A stretch of DNA of 64,000 nucleotides, taken from NCBI GenBank assembly GCA_039720395.1, contig CM077833.1, positions 30,167,478 to 30,231,477 of the forward strand, in the 5' to 3' direction. Position numbers and translations under genes: made by a program. Under the pieces are notes generated by a model. The model made no database searches and was not told where the DNA came from. It saw only the letters and a program-made list of their open reading frames with translations. This stretch comes from Liquidambar formosana (taxonomy: Eukaryota; Streptophyta; Magnoliopsida; Saxifragales; Altingiaceae). Shown here piece by piece: positions 13,601-25,507 of this stretch (position 1 is its first letter; the number at the start of each line of letters is the position of its first letter).

Positions 13601-15642
13601 CCATGTAGTTGGAATTAAGGCTTGTTGCTCATTCATGGTTAAGTGCTTTAAGAATGAAGTTAATGTGGAGATTGGTTTGATGAAAGTGTTGTATTCTGTG
13701 ATCATAAGATGTTTTAGAGGATATGTGTTTGGTTTTATTAAGGAGTGATGCATCCTAGGCTTCTAGCAGTCCCATCACGATCCCTTCCCCACCCCACAAA
13801 AAGCAGTTATTTATTTATTTATTTTTATGTGTAATAAACTAATAATAGGAGGATTGAGACCTGCAATGCATGTTGGAACTCCATTCATATTTGCTTCATT
13901 AACTTTGCCATGCCCTCCCCCCTCTCTGCTCTCTTTCCCTTCCTTCCATTGGGTAGCCCTTGCTCCTTTGGTTTCTTGTTTCTTTTTTGATCTACAGAGA
14001 AAAAAAATTTATTTTCTGATATGATTTCAGGATAAAGAAGTTAAAGGATAAGATAAGAAGAGTGTTTGAATTTTTATTTTTATTTTTTTCCAATAAAGTA
14101 TATAAAAAATAACCGTAAATGGTTAATAAACTAATGCTTTTTTCCTTAAGCAGGTAAGGCTGTTTCTATCAGAGGAATCTCCTTCGCAAGTTGGTTTGGG
14201 TGCTCAGGATAACCTCCAAGCAAAAACATCATGGCTGTTGCATTCAACTGGAACAGGCTTTGATGACAATCTGCCACCTGGCTTTGAAGGAGCTCATCCT
14301 GCAAACCAGTTGAAGAATACGTTGTCCCAAATCCCTCTTATAAAATGGAGTTGTCCTCACAGAGTAAGTCTATTTTTCGTTGATTGCTTTAATTTTTACG
14401 CTTTTTTCTTGGTGTTTCCAATTTAAATGATGTATCCAATATGGAAGCTGAATTTTATTCTTGTAATTCCACAATTTCCACAGTTTGTGTTGAATTTCAC
14501 TTGGCAAGTGGTTTCTGGGGAAGAAAGCAAAGAGGTGGAGGTTCAAAATCAGAGGGAGATGAGAGTGCTTGAAGCAGTGTATCCACGCCCATCTGCCATT
14601 CCTCCAAAGTGCGACACTTCTCTTGCTTTGTAATATTTTCTCCTTTGAATTTTAATTCCTTGAGCTGAATATTTCCTTTTTATGTACATACAGCCCCTCT
14701 GTTTCAATGGACATAGAGGATTCCTATCAAGACGATCGGCAAACTCCTCTGATCCCTATGACTCCCATTGAAGATGAAGATGTAACAGCTGATGTACAAT
14801 CTGATTTTGTGGCACCAATTAATGTTCCCATTAGCTCACAGCCTCCACTGCTGGCTCCTGGAATTCCCCTTGCATCTCAGTGCGGTGCAGCTAGTGTTCT
14901 AAACCCTCCTGCTAATGAAAGACCTGCAGCTGGAATGGTCCTTGGTGTAGAACCTGATGTAGTAGCTGCTGCATCAGCTGCCTTTACTGCAATCATGAAA
15001 AGCAATGAACAAGGGAACTTGATTGACCATGAGTTGCTCATTAAAATTCTTAGCAACCCAAAACTGATGGAGAAAGTAGTTACAGATTATGGAACAGCCA
15101 CCAACCCACAAACTCTAGCAAATCCAAGGTCACCGCTGGTATTGTTGTCTGATCCAGCTGTTCACATCAATAGGACAGAAACCAGTTCACATTTACCAGC
15201 AGCTACTTCGAGTTCGAGTGGGCCCTTCTACTCTCAGCTGAATGGGGTGGGACCTGTTCCGAATCCACGGCCTCCTCCACTTGGGGTTGTTCCAGTTTCC
15301 TCTTCACCTCCTGTGGGAGCTCCTCCAGCAAAGGACATCAACTATTATAAGAGCTTGATTCAGCAACATGGGGGAGAAAGGCAAGAGGCCCTTCCGCAAT
15401 TTGGTAGCCATCACAACCCCCTGCTTGGAGCAAGCCAGGAATCAGTAAATAACTCTAAGGCAAGAGATTCGAAGCCCAAGATAATGAAGCCTTGCATCTA
15501 TTTTAATAGTTCAAGGGGATGCCGGCATGGGGCCAACTGTGCATACCAGCACGATTCATCGCTCCAGCAGCGGGTCAGTAGCATGCCAGAGGTGCAGAGT
15601 GCTAAGAGGATGAAATTGGATAGGGAGATCACAGGTACATAG
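10616..15642 (+). CDS. CCCH zinc-finger protein, plant C3H6/C3H30-like
   Basis: Probable nucleic-acid-binding nuclear protein with one CCCH finger. Exons: 10616-10675, 14154-14363, 14484-14608, 14694-15642; about 447 aa. The start MRGLQKLKRVSWASDVKLCQ continues across the 3.48-kb intron into VRLFLSEESPSQVG, as in plant homologues. Exon 2 carries LPPGFEG and IPLIKWSCP, exon 3 FTWQVVSGEESKEVEVQ and LEAVYPRPSAIPP. Exon 4 has a Pro/Ser-rich stretch, an ELLIKILSNPKLMEKVV helix-like segment (about aa 245-262) and the finger CIYFNSSRGCRHGANCAYQH near the C-terminus. Its spacing is C-X8-C-X5-C-X3-H with all four ligands present. A basic AKRMKLDRE follows. The exon 3/4 junction was fixed by phase (AA|C gives Asn). 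The last codons (ITGT) could hide another splice at 15634; I kept the plain stop. Confidence 0.88.
11965..12062 (+). mobile_element. Short 3'-end relic of an RTE-type LINE
   Basis: The + strand reads RMLRWINGNEKQIAMHA, stop, EARG, then LIGDSLKK. This matches the C-terminal part of plant RTE LINE polyproteins and the related block at 13272-13400 in the same intron. It is only about 100 bp long and interrupted by stops. It is either a second insertion or a rearranged piece of the larger relic downstream. Confidence 0.45.
12430..13640 (+). mobile_element. RTE-type LINE relic in the CCCH gene intron
   Basis: The reverse transcriptase core HMVFIDLEKAYDRV lies near 12558-12600 and continues with DMYDEAITNIRTG. 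After a frame change come FPITIGFHKRLIFNPYLFAL and VLFAEEMVLVDE, where the catalytic F-A-D-D is altered to F-A-E-E. Then come RMSRWISGIMRRDKIRNE and HLRWFGHVQQR. The 3' end reads GTAGCCGACCCATGTAGTTG followed by GGAATTAAGGCTTGTTGC, the usual RTE 3' terminus. Many stops and frame breaks show it is inactive. A likely upstream piece lies at 12160-12240. It has the same orientation as the host gene. Confidence 0.75.
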
Positions 15643-16204
15643 TCATGCAGTTAGTGTCATTCCTTAGTGTATATTTTTCAGAAGGAATTGCTAATTGCAG
15701 CCTGGTTTTTATACTTTCCCCTCTGGTGTGGTTCCACAACCAATACAATCAATTTTATTAATTTATTTTTCTTGCATGGAACATTTGTTGAAGATGGAAA
15801 TTATGGATGAGAGTCTTGATATATAATATCAATCGCGGATTTTAGTAAATTTGCTCTCAAATTTCTTAATGCCCATGTTATGCCATGCTTCGATTGAGTT
15901 CTCTGAGGGTTCAAAATAAGGATGCTTTTCATGCTTTAGAATTGCTTCTGAGAAAAGTATTGGGGAAATATTGTGGAATAGCCATCGTAATACTAATTGT
16001 TTTTTGTTTACATTTCCCGCTAATGAAATTCACTAATCAAATTTGTATTGTGAATTTGGAAAAACAACATAGGGAGAAAACTTTCAAATTTGATTTTTGA
16101 TTTTCTAAGATTCAGGTGGCTCAGGTAAGTACACAAGTACACATTATGGATTCTTCAACTCATCTAGAACAAGCATGGACATTCTACCTCCTCCTCTGAG
16201 GCTA

Positions 16205-16683
16205 GGGCCCTGTTTGTTACGTAAGAATGATCCTCATTCCATTGGTCCATCCTTGATATTCCTTGAACTCCGGTCATTCCATCATTCAAAGGAAATGAGG
16301 ATTCCACCCTTAAGAGGAGGGAAAGCTCATTCCCAGTTTTCTCTCTCAAAAGCTAAATGCTTGTAGGGGCTCACCCTTGACACATCATTAATGTCTTCTT
16401 TTCTCATCTCATCTCATCTCCTCTCTTTTCTCTCTCTCAAAAGGTGATGCACGTGGGGCCCACCCTTGACATAGTTATCATTTGATGATATTTTGCTAAT
16501 TAAAAAATATTTGATTATATTTTTGGATTATATAATTGATTACAATTTTGGATTCCTTCTTTAATTCTTTTTACAACCAAATAAAGAAGATAAGAATTAT
16601 TATTCTATTCTATTCTCAACCTCATTCCATTTTCATCTCTATTCCATTCCCTTTTCATTCCAATAACACCAACCAAACACAAC
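16205..16683. mobile_element. Tourist/PIF-Harbinger-like MITE
   Basis: The left end reads GGGCCCTGTTTGTTA; the reverse complement of the right end reads GTTGTGTTTGGTTGG, so there is a short imperfect terminal inverted repeat. Both ends are flanked by CTA (16202-16204 and 16684-16686), a 3-bp target duplication as made by Harbinger-type transposases. The 479-bp interior has repeated CATTCCATT motifs and no coding capacity. Confidence 0.55.
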
Positions 16684-16802
16684 CTAGGTTGGTTACTTTT
16701 GGTTACAAATAACTCCTTGCTACTTTGTTTTCCAATAACACCAACCAAACACAACCTAGGTTGCTTGCTTTTGGTTACAAATAACTCCTGGCTACTTTTT
16801 TT
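16659..16802. repeat. 72-bp tandem duplication across the MITE end
   Basis: A unit starting TCCAATAACACCAACC occurs at 16659-16730 and, with a few substitutions, at 16731-16802. It includes the MITE right terminus and flanking CCTAGG, so the duplication arose after insertion. Confidence 0.8.
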
Positions 16803-17489
16803 AGTCTTGTTAGCCATTCTCTATCTGACTGGACTAGGTTATTAATTGCTATAGTGGCAAACAAAATAACTTGGGAAACAATACCACCATCTTCAACCTA
16901 TTGAACTTAGATGCCTAGAAACAAAGGAAAGGGAGACCACAGATCCGAAGAAGCTGTAGGAAAGAACCACTGTTTGCATTAACAATTCCTTGATCTCAAA
17001 CCTCGGCACTTCGATAACGTGAGTTAGTACTCTATGGATAGTCCATTTCATAGGTAACGAAATTGCCAAAGGGCTCTCCGTTTGTTTGTTTTTTCTTTTG
17101 TTTTGTTTTTTTTTTTTTTTTTTTTTTTTTGAGGAACTTCAACTACAAACCAAACAACTATAGAAGAAAAACAAGGATCAAAAAAGAAGAGGCAAAATAA
17201 AAATGAAAAACCAAAAAAAAAAAACAATTGTGGAAACAAAACTAGTCCCAATTAAATTATGTTTTGGGATGATGTGATAGTATAGAAATAATTTGAAGTG
17301 AGTGATCTCGAGTTCAAATTAATTAAAGAGTATTAATATCTATTTATAGGTACTGAGGATATTTAGAGATAAAGATGTCTAAAATTGGTTGTAAAAATAA
17401 ATTATATATAATTTAAAAAGAAAGAAATTTATATTATCAATTATGTACAGGCTTGAGATATAATTAAAAAAGGCAGGCCACGAGAACAT

Positions 17490-17830
17490 AAGCCCCGTTC
17501 TGTTAGTCCAAGGTGTGGACCAAGTGAATAACTGTTTCAACGGCCAATATACTTCGGCTTGGGAATCTAAGGCTCCACACGTGTCTCAGCCCCTCGCACG
17601 AGGGCGAGTGAATTCCCCACAGCACGAAGGTCCACTCGTCTCCGAGGCTGCATCTCTGCAGAAGCTGGCCCGGGGACTTTCCTGGGTCTGACCCAAGCCC
17701 AATGCTGGATCATGGCCCACTCACTTCGTTCCAGTGGCCGATGGCTTTAGGCTGTCTTGCTTTCGGTAATAAAGGTTGCGGATGGCTTATTCATACGTTC
17801 GATGTGGGACTGAACACATCTTCTAAGCAC
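17490..17830. repeat. GC-richer repeat-like block of unknown class
   Basis: This stretch is clearly richer in G+C than its AT-rich flanks. It ends with a CGATGTGGGACTGAACA motif, a type often seen in plant LTR or TRIM sequences. I found no paired LTR, primer-binding site or terminal inverted repeat, so the class is open. Confidence 0.3.
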
Positions 17831-19010
17831 CAGAGATAACCAATTTTTGAAATGTCTCATATTTTTTATTTGGATCCCCTTCAATTCTTTATATGACAGT
17901 TTCCTTTTATGCTGCCATGTCAGTGCCACCTCATCATAGAAAAAGAATCAGAATCCACCATGTCATAGCTTAGAATTAACCTGATTTTAAGATTTCAATG
18001 ACTTCAATTGAACTTTTCTTGGACAATGTAAAAATCTCACTAATGCTTTGGCTAAAATATGGAGCTAAAATAACGGAATGCATAAACAAACCAACCTAGA
18101 TTACATTGACAATGTCATCCCATCAAAACTCTCTCTCTTTTCAAGTAGTGCAACCCATCTGAATCCTTACTTCAAACATGGTTTGCAATAATTTGTGGGC
18201 ATATATAGATTGTTGTTGTGCCTAAACGCCCTATACTATCCAGGCCACTTGCCAGAGCTTTGAATGTAAAAGAGCACGGTTGGCAAATATGCATATTATA
18301 TTTGTATAACTCATATATGTATATAATATAATGCAATCTCAGTTAGGTAAGAATGTGCTTATATAAGTTATGTTTATGCAATGTATTAGAGGTTGTACCC
18401 TATGCATTGGCCCTATGTACTCCATAATGGGTGCTGATATAAGTTATATTGGTATGTTCTTACTCTATTGCTATCCTAATAAAAAAACATATACACACAC
18501 TAACCAGAATTATATATTAATATTCTTCACTTCTTTATACCTCATATGTATCTCATCTTTTATTCTCTTTATTTTACAAACATTTTCACAACGATGTTTT
18601 TAATGGACAACGGGATCAGTTTTCACGAAAATCTTTCATATTTTTCATAAACTTTAAAAAATCATTGGGGGTTAAGGGAGGGTATAAAGCAAGTCTTGGC
18701 ATTTTTCTCTATTTTTCTTTCATTTCTTTGACCCCAACTGGACTTTGTTAATCTCTGTTGCCATCTAGATGCGCGGCCCATATGAATGATTCAAGTCCAA
18801 GATCCCATTCACGCCTTCTACCCTTTCTAGGCTCCTTATTGGGCTCCTATCAATCAAGGCGACATCCAAGTCATGACCCACACCAGGTCCAGCAACCTGT
18901 ATTCCATTTGGCAACGCATCAGGATTTCCCCATATTTTCGGTTTTGGGGGATTACGAAGAGAGGCGAGGGTAAAATCGTCGGAGATCCGAACTAGACCAG
19001 ACGCGGGAGA

Positions 19011-20628
19011 ATGTTGAAGTTCCTATCGAAGGTGAGGATCGAGTTCAATGCCCTTGACCCACGCACGTCGGCGTGCATGGAGTTCTTGGCGCAGTGCAAC
19101 GCTCGCAAGGCCAAGGAGTCGAACCCCGCGTGTCAGGTGGTGGTGAAGCGCCGTACTGACGACCATCCGCCGCAGATCACCGTGACCTTCGTTAACGGAG
19201 TGGAAGAGAAGTTTGACGCCACCAGCACCGCCGCTCAAACCATAAGGACCATGATTCTTGAGAAGGGTCAGCATCTGGAGACCGAGCAAATGTTTCGCGA
19301 GGCTGGCGAGGCGTGGCCCGTCATTATTCCTGAGGAGGAGCTCCACCAGCATGCCCCTGGTACCAAGGTAACTTAACATCTTAATCTGAAAAGTTTTTGG
19401 TCTCTGTTATTTACTTGTTGCTTCTTTTTTTATTTTTTATTTTTGTTTTTTTCCATTGAGGCAATGAGGCATTTGGTCGAACAGTTGGTACGTGCTTTGA
19501 CTTAATATAAAAAATTTTTGTTGATTTGTGTGCATTCTATGCTTGGCGTGTTTGTGTTTTGCCCCTTGCAAATGTAGCATTTGGACTGGGCATGCCTTAA
19601 ACATTGGACCGACTCAAAAGCTTTTTCTTTGACCTTCCGGTGATTGGATTTGTTTTCAATTAGTTTTCAGTGACAATTCTGATCTTGGAAAATTCATGAA
19701 CTAGGTTGAATTTTATGTCTGCTAAAGTTTTGGATTTTCATTTGGACTGGGATTATATCGCTTTGCTTTCTTTGGATGATTATGTTGAGTTGTATGATAT
19801 TGACCTGTCAAAGTATTTCTAAATCCGAAAGAACTTGGTGTGAGTGATTCGAACACAATATACTGATTTAGAGAATTTCATTTTTGGCAGCTAATGACAA
19901 ACAATGCAATGTAATCTTATAAGTATTATTTGAAAGTTTTATTTTGGTGATTGTCTTTGGATTATAAGTGTGTGACACAAAGACATAAAACACAAAACCG
20001 CACACAAATGCACTAATTGCACTTGCTTTGTGTGCGACTTGCATAAGTTTTCTCCCAGTTTGTAACCTTTTTCCTTTGTGTTGTCTTGGATGCGTACAAG
20101 CATGGCTTCTTTTATGTGTAGATAGCATGAACCGGAGGACTGTGGTTTCAAATTTCTTTAGTACAGAATTCTTAGCATTAATTATCAAATGAAGTCTTAG
20201 ATTTGAATCTCAACCATCTTCTGTAGGTATTTTAATGGTTTTCCCAAACAGGGGAATGAAGTGGTCATTCCTTTCCTTGGGCATTCCTTGGGCATTCATT
20301 CAAGTTGCAACCAAATGCAGTCAATGAGAATGACCATTCCTTTCATACTCATTTCCATTCCTTTCCCTTTTCATTCTATTCACACGAATAAAATGCAACC
20401 TTAGATCTCCTAGGATGAATAGTGAATGTAGAACCTTTTGCGTTTGCAATACTGGTAAAGAAAAAGGAGAACTCTATCTCGAAACTTAACAAAGTGGCTG
20501 CTTCACTCTGCTTATAGCCTATTGAAACTTTAATTATTACTAGGTTCTCATGCTGCGTTGTGTTTTGTTTTTGTTTTTGTTTTTTTTTTTATTTTCAGCC
20601 CAAGAAAGCAGAAGAGAAGAAGCAGTAA
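19011..20628 (+). CDS. Mitochondrial large ribosomal subunit protein mL53
   Basis: Component of the mitochondrial 39S/50S-type large ribosomal subunit, plant mL53 type with a thioredoxin-like L51/S25-related fold. Two exons, 19011-19367 and 20599-20628, encode about 128 aa. The N-terminus MLKFLSKVRIEFNALDPRT, the core CMEFLAQCNARKAKESNP, VKRRTDDHPPQITVTFVNG and EQMFREAGEAWPVIIPEEEL are as expected for plant members. The second exon supplies only PKKAEEKKQ, a basic tail. Exon 1 is visibly richer in G+C than its flanks. The 1.2-kb intron (19368-20598) holds a MITE-like block near 20250-20402. Near-full length for the family and no defect seen. Confidence 0.87.
20250..20402. repeat. MITE-like block in the mL53 intron
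   Basis: The block has inverted-repeat character: GTGGTCATTCCTTTCC on the left against GAATGACCATTCCTTTC on the right, with recurring CATTCC motifs. It ends ATAAAATGCAACCTTAG. It looks related in composition to the MITE at 16205, but clean termini and a target duplication were not found. Confidence 0.35.
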
Positions 20629-21760
20629 CTTGGGTTCATTCTAGATCGTTGTCAGATCTGGCACATTGTAAATCAACACTCCCTGCTGGCAAGGAAGTTT
20701 ACCATATGTAGGACATGGTTTTGAGGTTTAGTCCATCTTGTGCCAGCTAGCTTGTGTGGTCTGCTTTACAATGGAAGCACTGGGTACTTTTAGGTTGATG
20801 TTGTTAGTATCTTTTTGTAAGTCTTGCGAATGTTAGAAATTTGATCTAATACTTTTACTTGGGTGAGTTAAATAAAACATTCAATGGATAGTTATTTTTA
20901 AAACTTTGATTTGCTTTTAATCTTGGTGTGAAAGAAATGGTTATGGATTGCATGACATAATGACAGTGCAGATCAGAGGCAGAGTTCAGGTAATTTGATC
21001 CAACTTTCTTTCTAAAATGTGATTAAGAAAGATACAGCTGCGGCATGCAGAATATTGCAGTTTGATGGAGTTTATTTCAGAAGTAACTTAAAGGATGAAT
21101 GACTCCTACAACCGCAGGAAAAATTAAGATCTCTTTCAAATTATGAGCCAGGTATAATGTTAGCGTCAAGAAGATCTTGCATGCTGTGATCCCTACAGAT
21201 CTTTGGTTGAGCGCTTGCATGCTCTCATCATGACAAGAAGGATCAACGTTCGGTTAAAAATGAGAGCCCCGTAACTTTGGGACTGTACTCTAATTAATAG
21301 AGGACTCTTGGACTTCAAAGCTTGTCTCCCTCCCTATATCAGAATTTAATCAAGGGAACCCATATAGATGATAGCAACTCCTGACTCCATGTCTCTACAA
21401 GCCACCACCCCGCATGGATGCCCTCAAAGCAAGTTTGGCAATCCACAAGCTTTGCATAGGCCACAGCTTAGAGATCATGGAGGAAAGAGAGAAAAAACAA
21501 AAAAATTGGCACAAGACGACTTGTCTTGGATTCCAGATGCTACCACATATTCTGATGCTGTATGTTGAAACCCTTTCTCGACACTAAATGAAATATAAAT
21601 TTTGATTACCTCCTTTTAAAAGTTCTGTACAGCCACAACCTATTAAAACAAAAGAGATATTTGCCTGATTAAATTTTTTCTACTAAATTAGTACAACATC
21701 GTTCATTTATTTATTTAACATACAGAGAATTAGCTACCCCAGCTCCTTTTACTGTATTTA
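20629..21760. other. Intergenic between convergent genes
   Basis: Holds the mL53 3' UTR (to perhaps 20880) and, at the far end, the 3' UTR of the minus-strand TLDc gene. No exon, RNA gene or clear transposon recognised. The 66-codon frame at 21368 has no family resemblance. Confidence 0.5.
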
Positions 21761-24700
21761 TTAGCGGTCTTCCCGTTGAACTCTATTTGGATCACCAACC
21801 ATGTCCATCATCATCTTTTCGGGTGAATCATCCCAACTTGCAAATGTTTTCAAGTCAACCTGCAAAAGCATTAAATTCGCATAATTTCCATGTGATATTT
21901 TAATGCTAAAAAATTGAAGAGCATACAAAATCCCTCAAATTAATTTCTGTAGGTTACCTTGCGTCTTTGCTCTGTGAAAAGTTGTTCTCTCTTCTTATAT
22001 GAAGTCTGCATTTCCTTTGCTGCTCTCCCACCTAATGCCCATGCTTCAACTTCTGACACCAAAGCTTCAACAGGAAGAAACCCCTGAAACATGCCAATTC
22101 ACATGTATGGTTCACGTAAAGAATTCAATACACAGTACTTTCATAAATCCCACTTCCATTTGAATATTGCACCATATAGGGCGTTCTGATTTTTTTTTTA
22201 TTTTATAAAAATGATTTATAAGGCGTTCTGATTTTTACTCTGTTATATCTACAAAAATGACATATAGACGTAACCAGAAATTCAAATATATGAAAACCTG
22301 AAAATAGTTGGTGATGTTAAGTTCATACTTTAATCTGTATCAAATTTGGAATATCACAACTTTAATGACCTTGTGACAGTACCTGATTAGGGATAAGTGG
22401 ACCAGGTTGGTAAGTTTTGTCAACCGCGTGATGGCGAACAGTAACTCTAGCAAAATCTTCATCAATAAATATTCTCTCATTCCCAATGGTTCCTCCAAAT
22501 GCAATTCCCACAGGCTTTGGATGTGGCTCGTATACTCTACCAGTAGGGTGCAAGTGGCTATATACAAAGTTTTTCTCCTTCCCTGCTGGTTATTATATAC
22601 TTGCTTAATCAATAATTCAGAGATTGCACAAATAGAAATGCCCTCCCTCTCTCTGAACTACATACCAGAAGGTGTGAACACATGGAAGACAGGACTTATA
22701 GCATATAGATTTCCAGAGCTTCCATAAAACACATCCCTATTTTCAAATCCCTGCTGAGTAAGTGTGCCGATAACCCATCTCCTGGCATTGGCATTACACT
22801 CATGGGCATCTCCTGAACTGGCGGAAATCAACATTAGCAATGGACCATGATAACCTTCAATGTTTGACCAGAATCGGTTCAAACCTTTCCCGTGAAGGGA
22901 CGACCTACAAAAGTAGTAGAAATCAGATGCCAAATGAAATTTAATGTGTTGGTAAGAATTTCTACAACTGGATCTGCAGAGAAAGTAGAGTTAGGCCATT
23001 TTTTAAAACCAACGGTAACAGATTGAAATCATAATTTAGGTTCGTTAACAGTTCAACAGAAAATTGATGTCAAATAACAAGAAGCTTGCTATAAGAAGGT
23101 TGCTCTCTCTTTTTCAACATTTCACCGTGAAATGCATAAACCTTGTGAAATGCATTGCACTGCTAGCAGATAAACATGGCAGTCAATGAAAACATACTGA
23201 AATTATCATGAAGACATAATTTCAAAAGGCTTGATTGGAAAATTGGGATCATTGTTGCCATTCCTAAATTCCTAGGCTAAGCAGTGAAAAATGATTGACA
23301 TATGAAGCCTTAACACTACAAGAACTCTTCTACATATCACTCACAATCTCAAGGAGAGGAATTCTTTATTTTTTGGGCGTCACAAGCACAATCTGAACAA
23401 GCAAGATGACACAAGAAACAAGTAATACATAGATCAACTAGAGCTTATAAGCATTTTTTAAATTTTTTACTGAACCCTGCTGCGGATTTTAGGAATTCTT
23501 CAGAGCATCAATCTATCAGCAGCATGCTTTGTGGACAGGTAGGCAACTATTAGATTAAGACAAGATTAATTGGAAAGATGACCAACCGGTAAAGAAGGGC
23601 GTCATCTACTCCATCACCATTGCTAGGAAAGCATACCCTTAAAATCTCTTCACTTATCTTGCTTCTCATGGTAAGAGAAATTGCCCAGGCCCTTCCACGG
23701 GTTAGAAGATAAGTATCACATCTCTCTGTTGAGGGAATATCATCTACTGATGAACTTGAAGGCTCCAACTTATCCTGCCATTGATCAAAAAAGAATGAAA
23801 TCATTTAACAAATCATATCCTACATCCAGAAGTAGGACCATAGTTTTACATAATAATCTTGCTGAACAAAATTTCCATGGACTAGAAAGCAAGAGAGTAC
23901 AAGGTAAAGCAATCAGATATGAGAAACTCACAACTCAATCTTCAGTAGCTTCATGATTAATATTTCACGTAATTTTCAATATAACTAGTCAAAACATGGA
24001 ATCAAGGTAGCCCCGATTCCAAAATAGATCATATCATGCATGCAAGATGATAACAAGAAGATTATATATCACATAATAAAATTAGGATGAAATGCACAAC
24101 ATTCAATACAATCATTAAACTCTTAGAAAAGAAGTGTAATACCTCTGAAGTAGCAGAGTTTTGGAGTCTTGCATGGACGAACTGAGTAAAACAATCTGCA
24201 AGGCTTGGCACTGTTGTCAAGACCCACATATGAAACTTTCCTGCAGGAAGCTGAACTTCCAAGCCTGATATGTCACAATCCCATACATTTAAGTCATTGA
24301 CACCTTCAGCACATGAGACTACAGCAGACAATACTAAGTGATTCACATCTGGAAGACCTCGATTTGCCTTCCCTTTGGACAATTTCAAAGTTCTGGAGTC
24401 CCATGACATAATCCAACACATCCAAAGAAGCATAAGTACATCAGTGGCGAGAAACGAGCCATTTATCTTATTATCATCATCATCACATTCAAACTGAACT
24501 TTTAAAGGAACACCGACTTTATTAAACGTTGAAGCAAAAACCCTCAATAAAGTATTAAGCGATGACAAAGCTGGCATCCTCCCACAGCATTTCACATAGC
24601 CTTTTACAAACTCAATCCAACTGATTCCTCCTTTTTCGGCCACAAAAAATAGGTCAACTATTGATGGACCCAGCTGGTCCAACAACCCCAAAAAACATTC

Positions 24701-25507
24701 GGGGATTGGGTGACCTTCACAGATTGGGTTTTCAATGTTTAAACAGAAGCATTGCTGAAAGTCATAAAATGATATAAGAATGACACACAAAACCTAAGTC
24801 CAGAGGACCAAAAATGAATAACAACTAAATAAGCACTATAGAAGAAAGAAGACAAGTGATCACTCACTTGAATACTTCATAGTTTAATTTCAAACAACCT
24901 TTCCTTTATAAATCCCTAATGTTCTGTTCGGTATCCGAGAAAATGCAAAAGAGGGGGGAAAAAGAAAAAACCTGAGGCTCATTCAACTTTTAGGCTTAGG
25001 TGAGCTTGTTTTTTCATACATTTTTCAGAAACCAAAAACAACATAAATCAAACATAAGATTCAAAAGTAAATTTTCTTAGATTATCCTCAATTTTCTCGG
25101 AAACCAAACAATCAATTTATTGAAAATTATACCATCAGTTCCAAATACAGACTCTAAATACAAATTCAAACTATATCACTCCATATACATATATATAGAT
25201 AAAACTTTTATATATAAGGAATTCTTTAAATATTCACATATATAACTATTAATTAATGATGAAAGGTGTTCTCTAAAATAATCAAGCAAGTGATTTCAAA
25301 GAATTAGGGTTTTAAGAAAGGCAACTGAGAATGAAAGCTGTTTAGGGTTTTTACCTGTAGAGATGCGATGGGAACCAGATTTGTTTGAGGATCGGCGAGC
25401 CTAGAGAAAGCTTTCTGAAGCATAGGAAGAGCTCCAGTTGAAGCGGCTAGGGTTTCGACCTCTCGTTGTGCAGCCGAAACCTGCTCTGTCGAAGACGATG
25501 CTCCCAT
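21761..25507 (-). CDS. TLDc-domain protein
   Basis: Plant TLDc protein. The family is linked to oxidative-stress protection and, in other eukaryotes, to V-ATPase interaction; the plant role is little known. Exons from the start: 25507-25355, 24754-24143, 23774-23587, 22904-22666, 22582-22383, 22083-21958, 21859-21761; about 538 aa, all phases consistent. The N-terminus MGASSSTEQ fits an N-myristoylation signal (Gly2, Ser6), so membrane association is likely. Exon 2 is an all-alpha-looking regulatory part. The TLDc domain starts about aa 270 (YLLTRGRAWAISLTMRSK) and runs through YHGPLLMLISASSGDAHE, NARRWVIGTLTQQG, DVFYGSSGNLYAISPVFHVF and HPKPVGIAFGGTIGNERIFI to TYQPGPL. A helical basic tail (YKKREQLFTEQRRK) and a short acidic end follow. 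It is separated from the next minus-strand gene by about 0.8 kb. Confidence 0.85.

Larger units (their letters stand above)
15643..19010. other. Intergenic, repeat-bearing
   Basis: No coding exon is supported. Contents are probable CCCH 3' UTR (to about 15850), a Tourist-like MITE (16205-16683) with a 72-bp tandem duplication at its end, a poly(T) tract near 17107-17130, a GC-richer repeat-like block (17490-17830) and a likely mL53 promoter/5' UTR from about 18700. The 71-codon frame at 18758 has no family resemblance and is left unannotated. Confidence 0.5.

Noticed and set aside
18758..18973. 71-codon frame upstream of mL53
   Set aside because: Probably promoter or 5' UTR of mL53; no similarity recognised, and no start-context or splice evidence.
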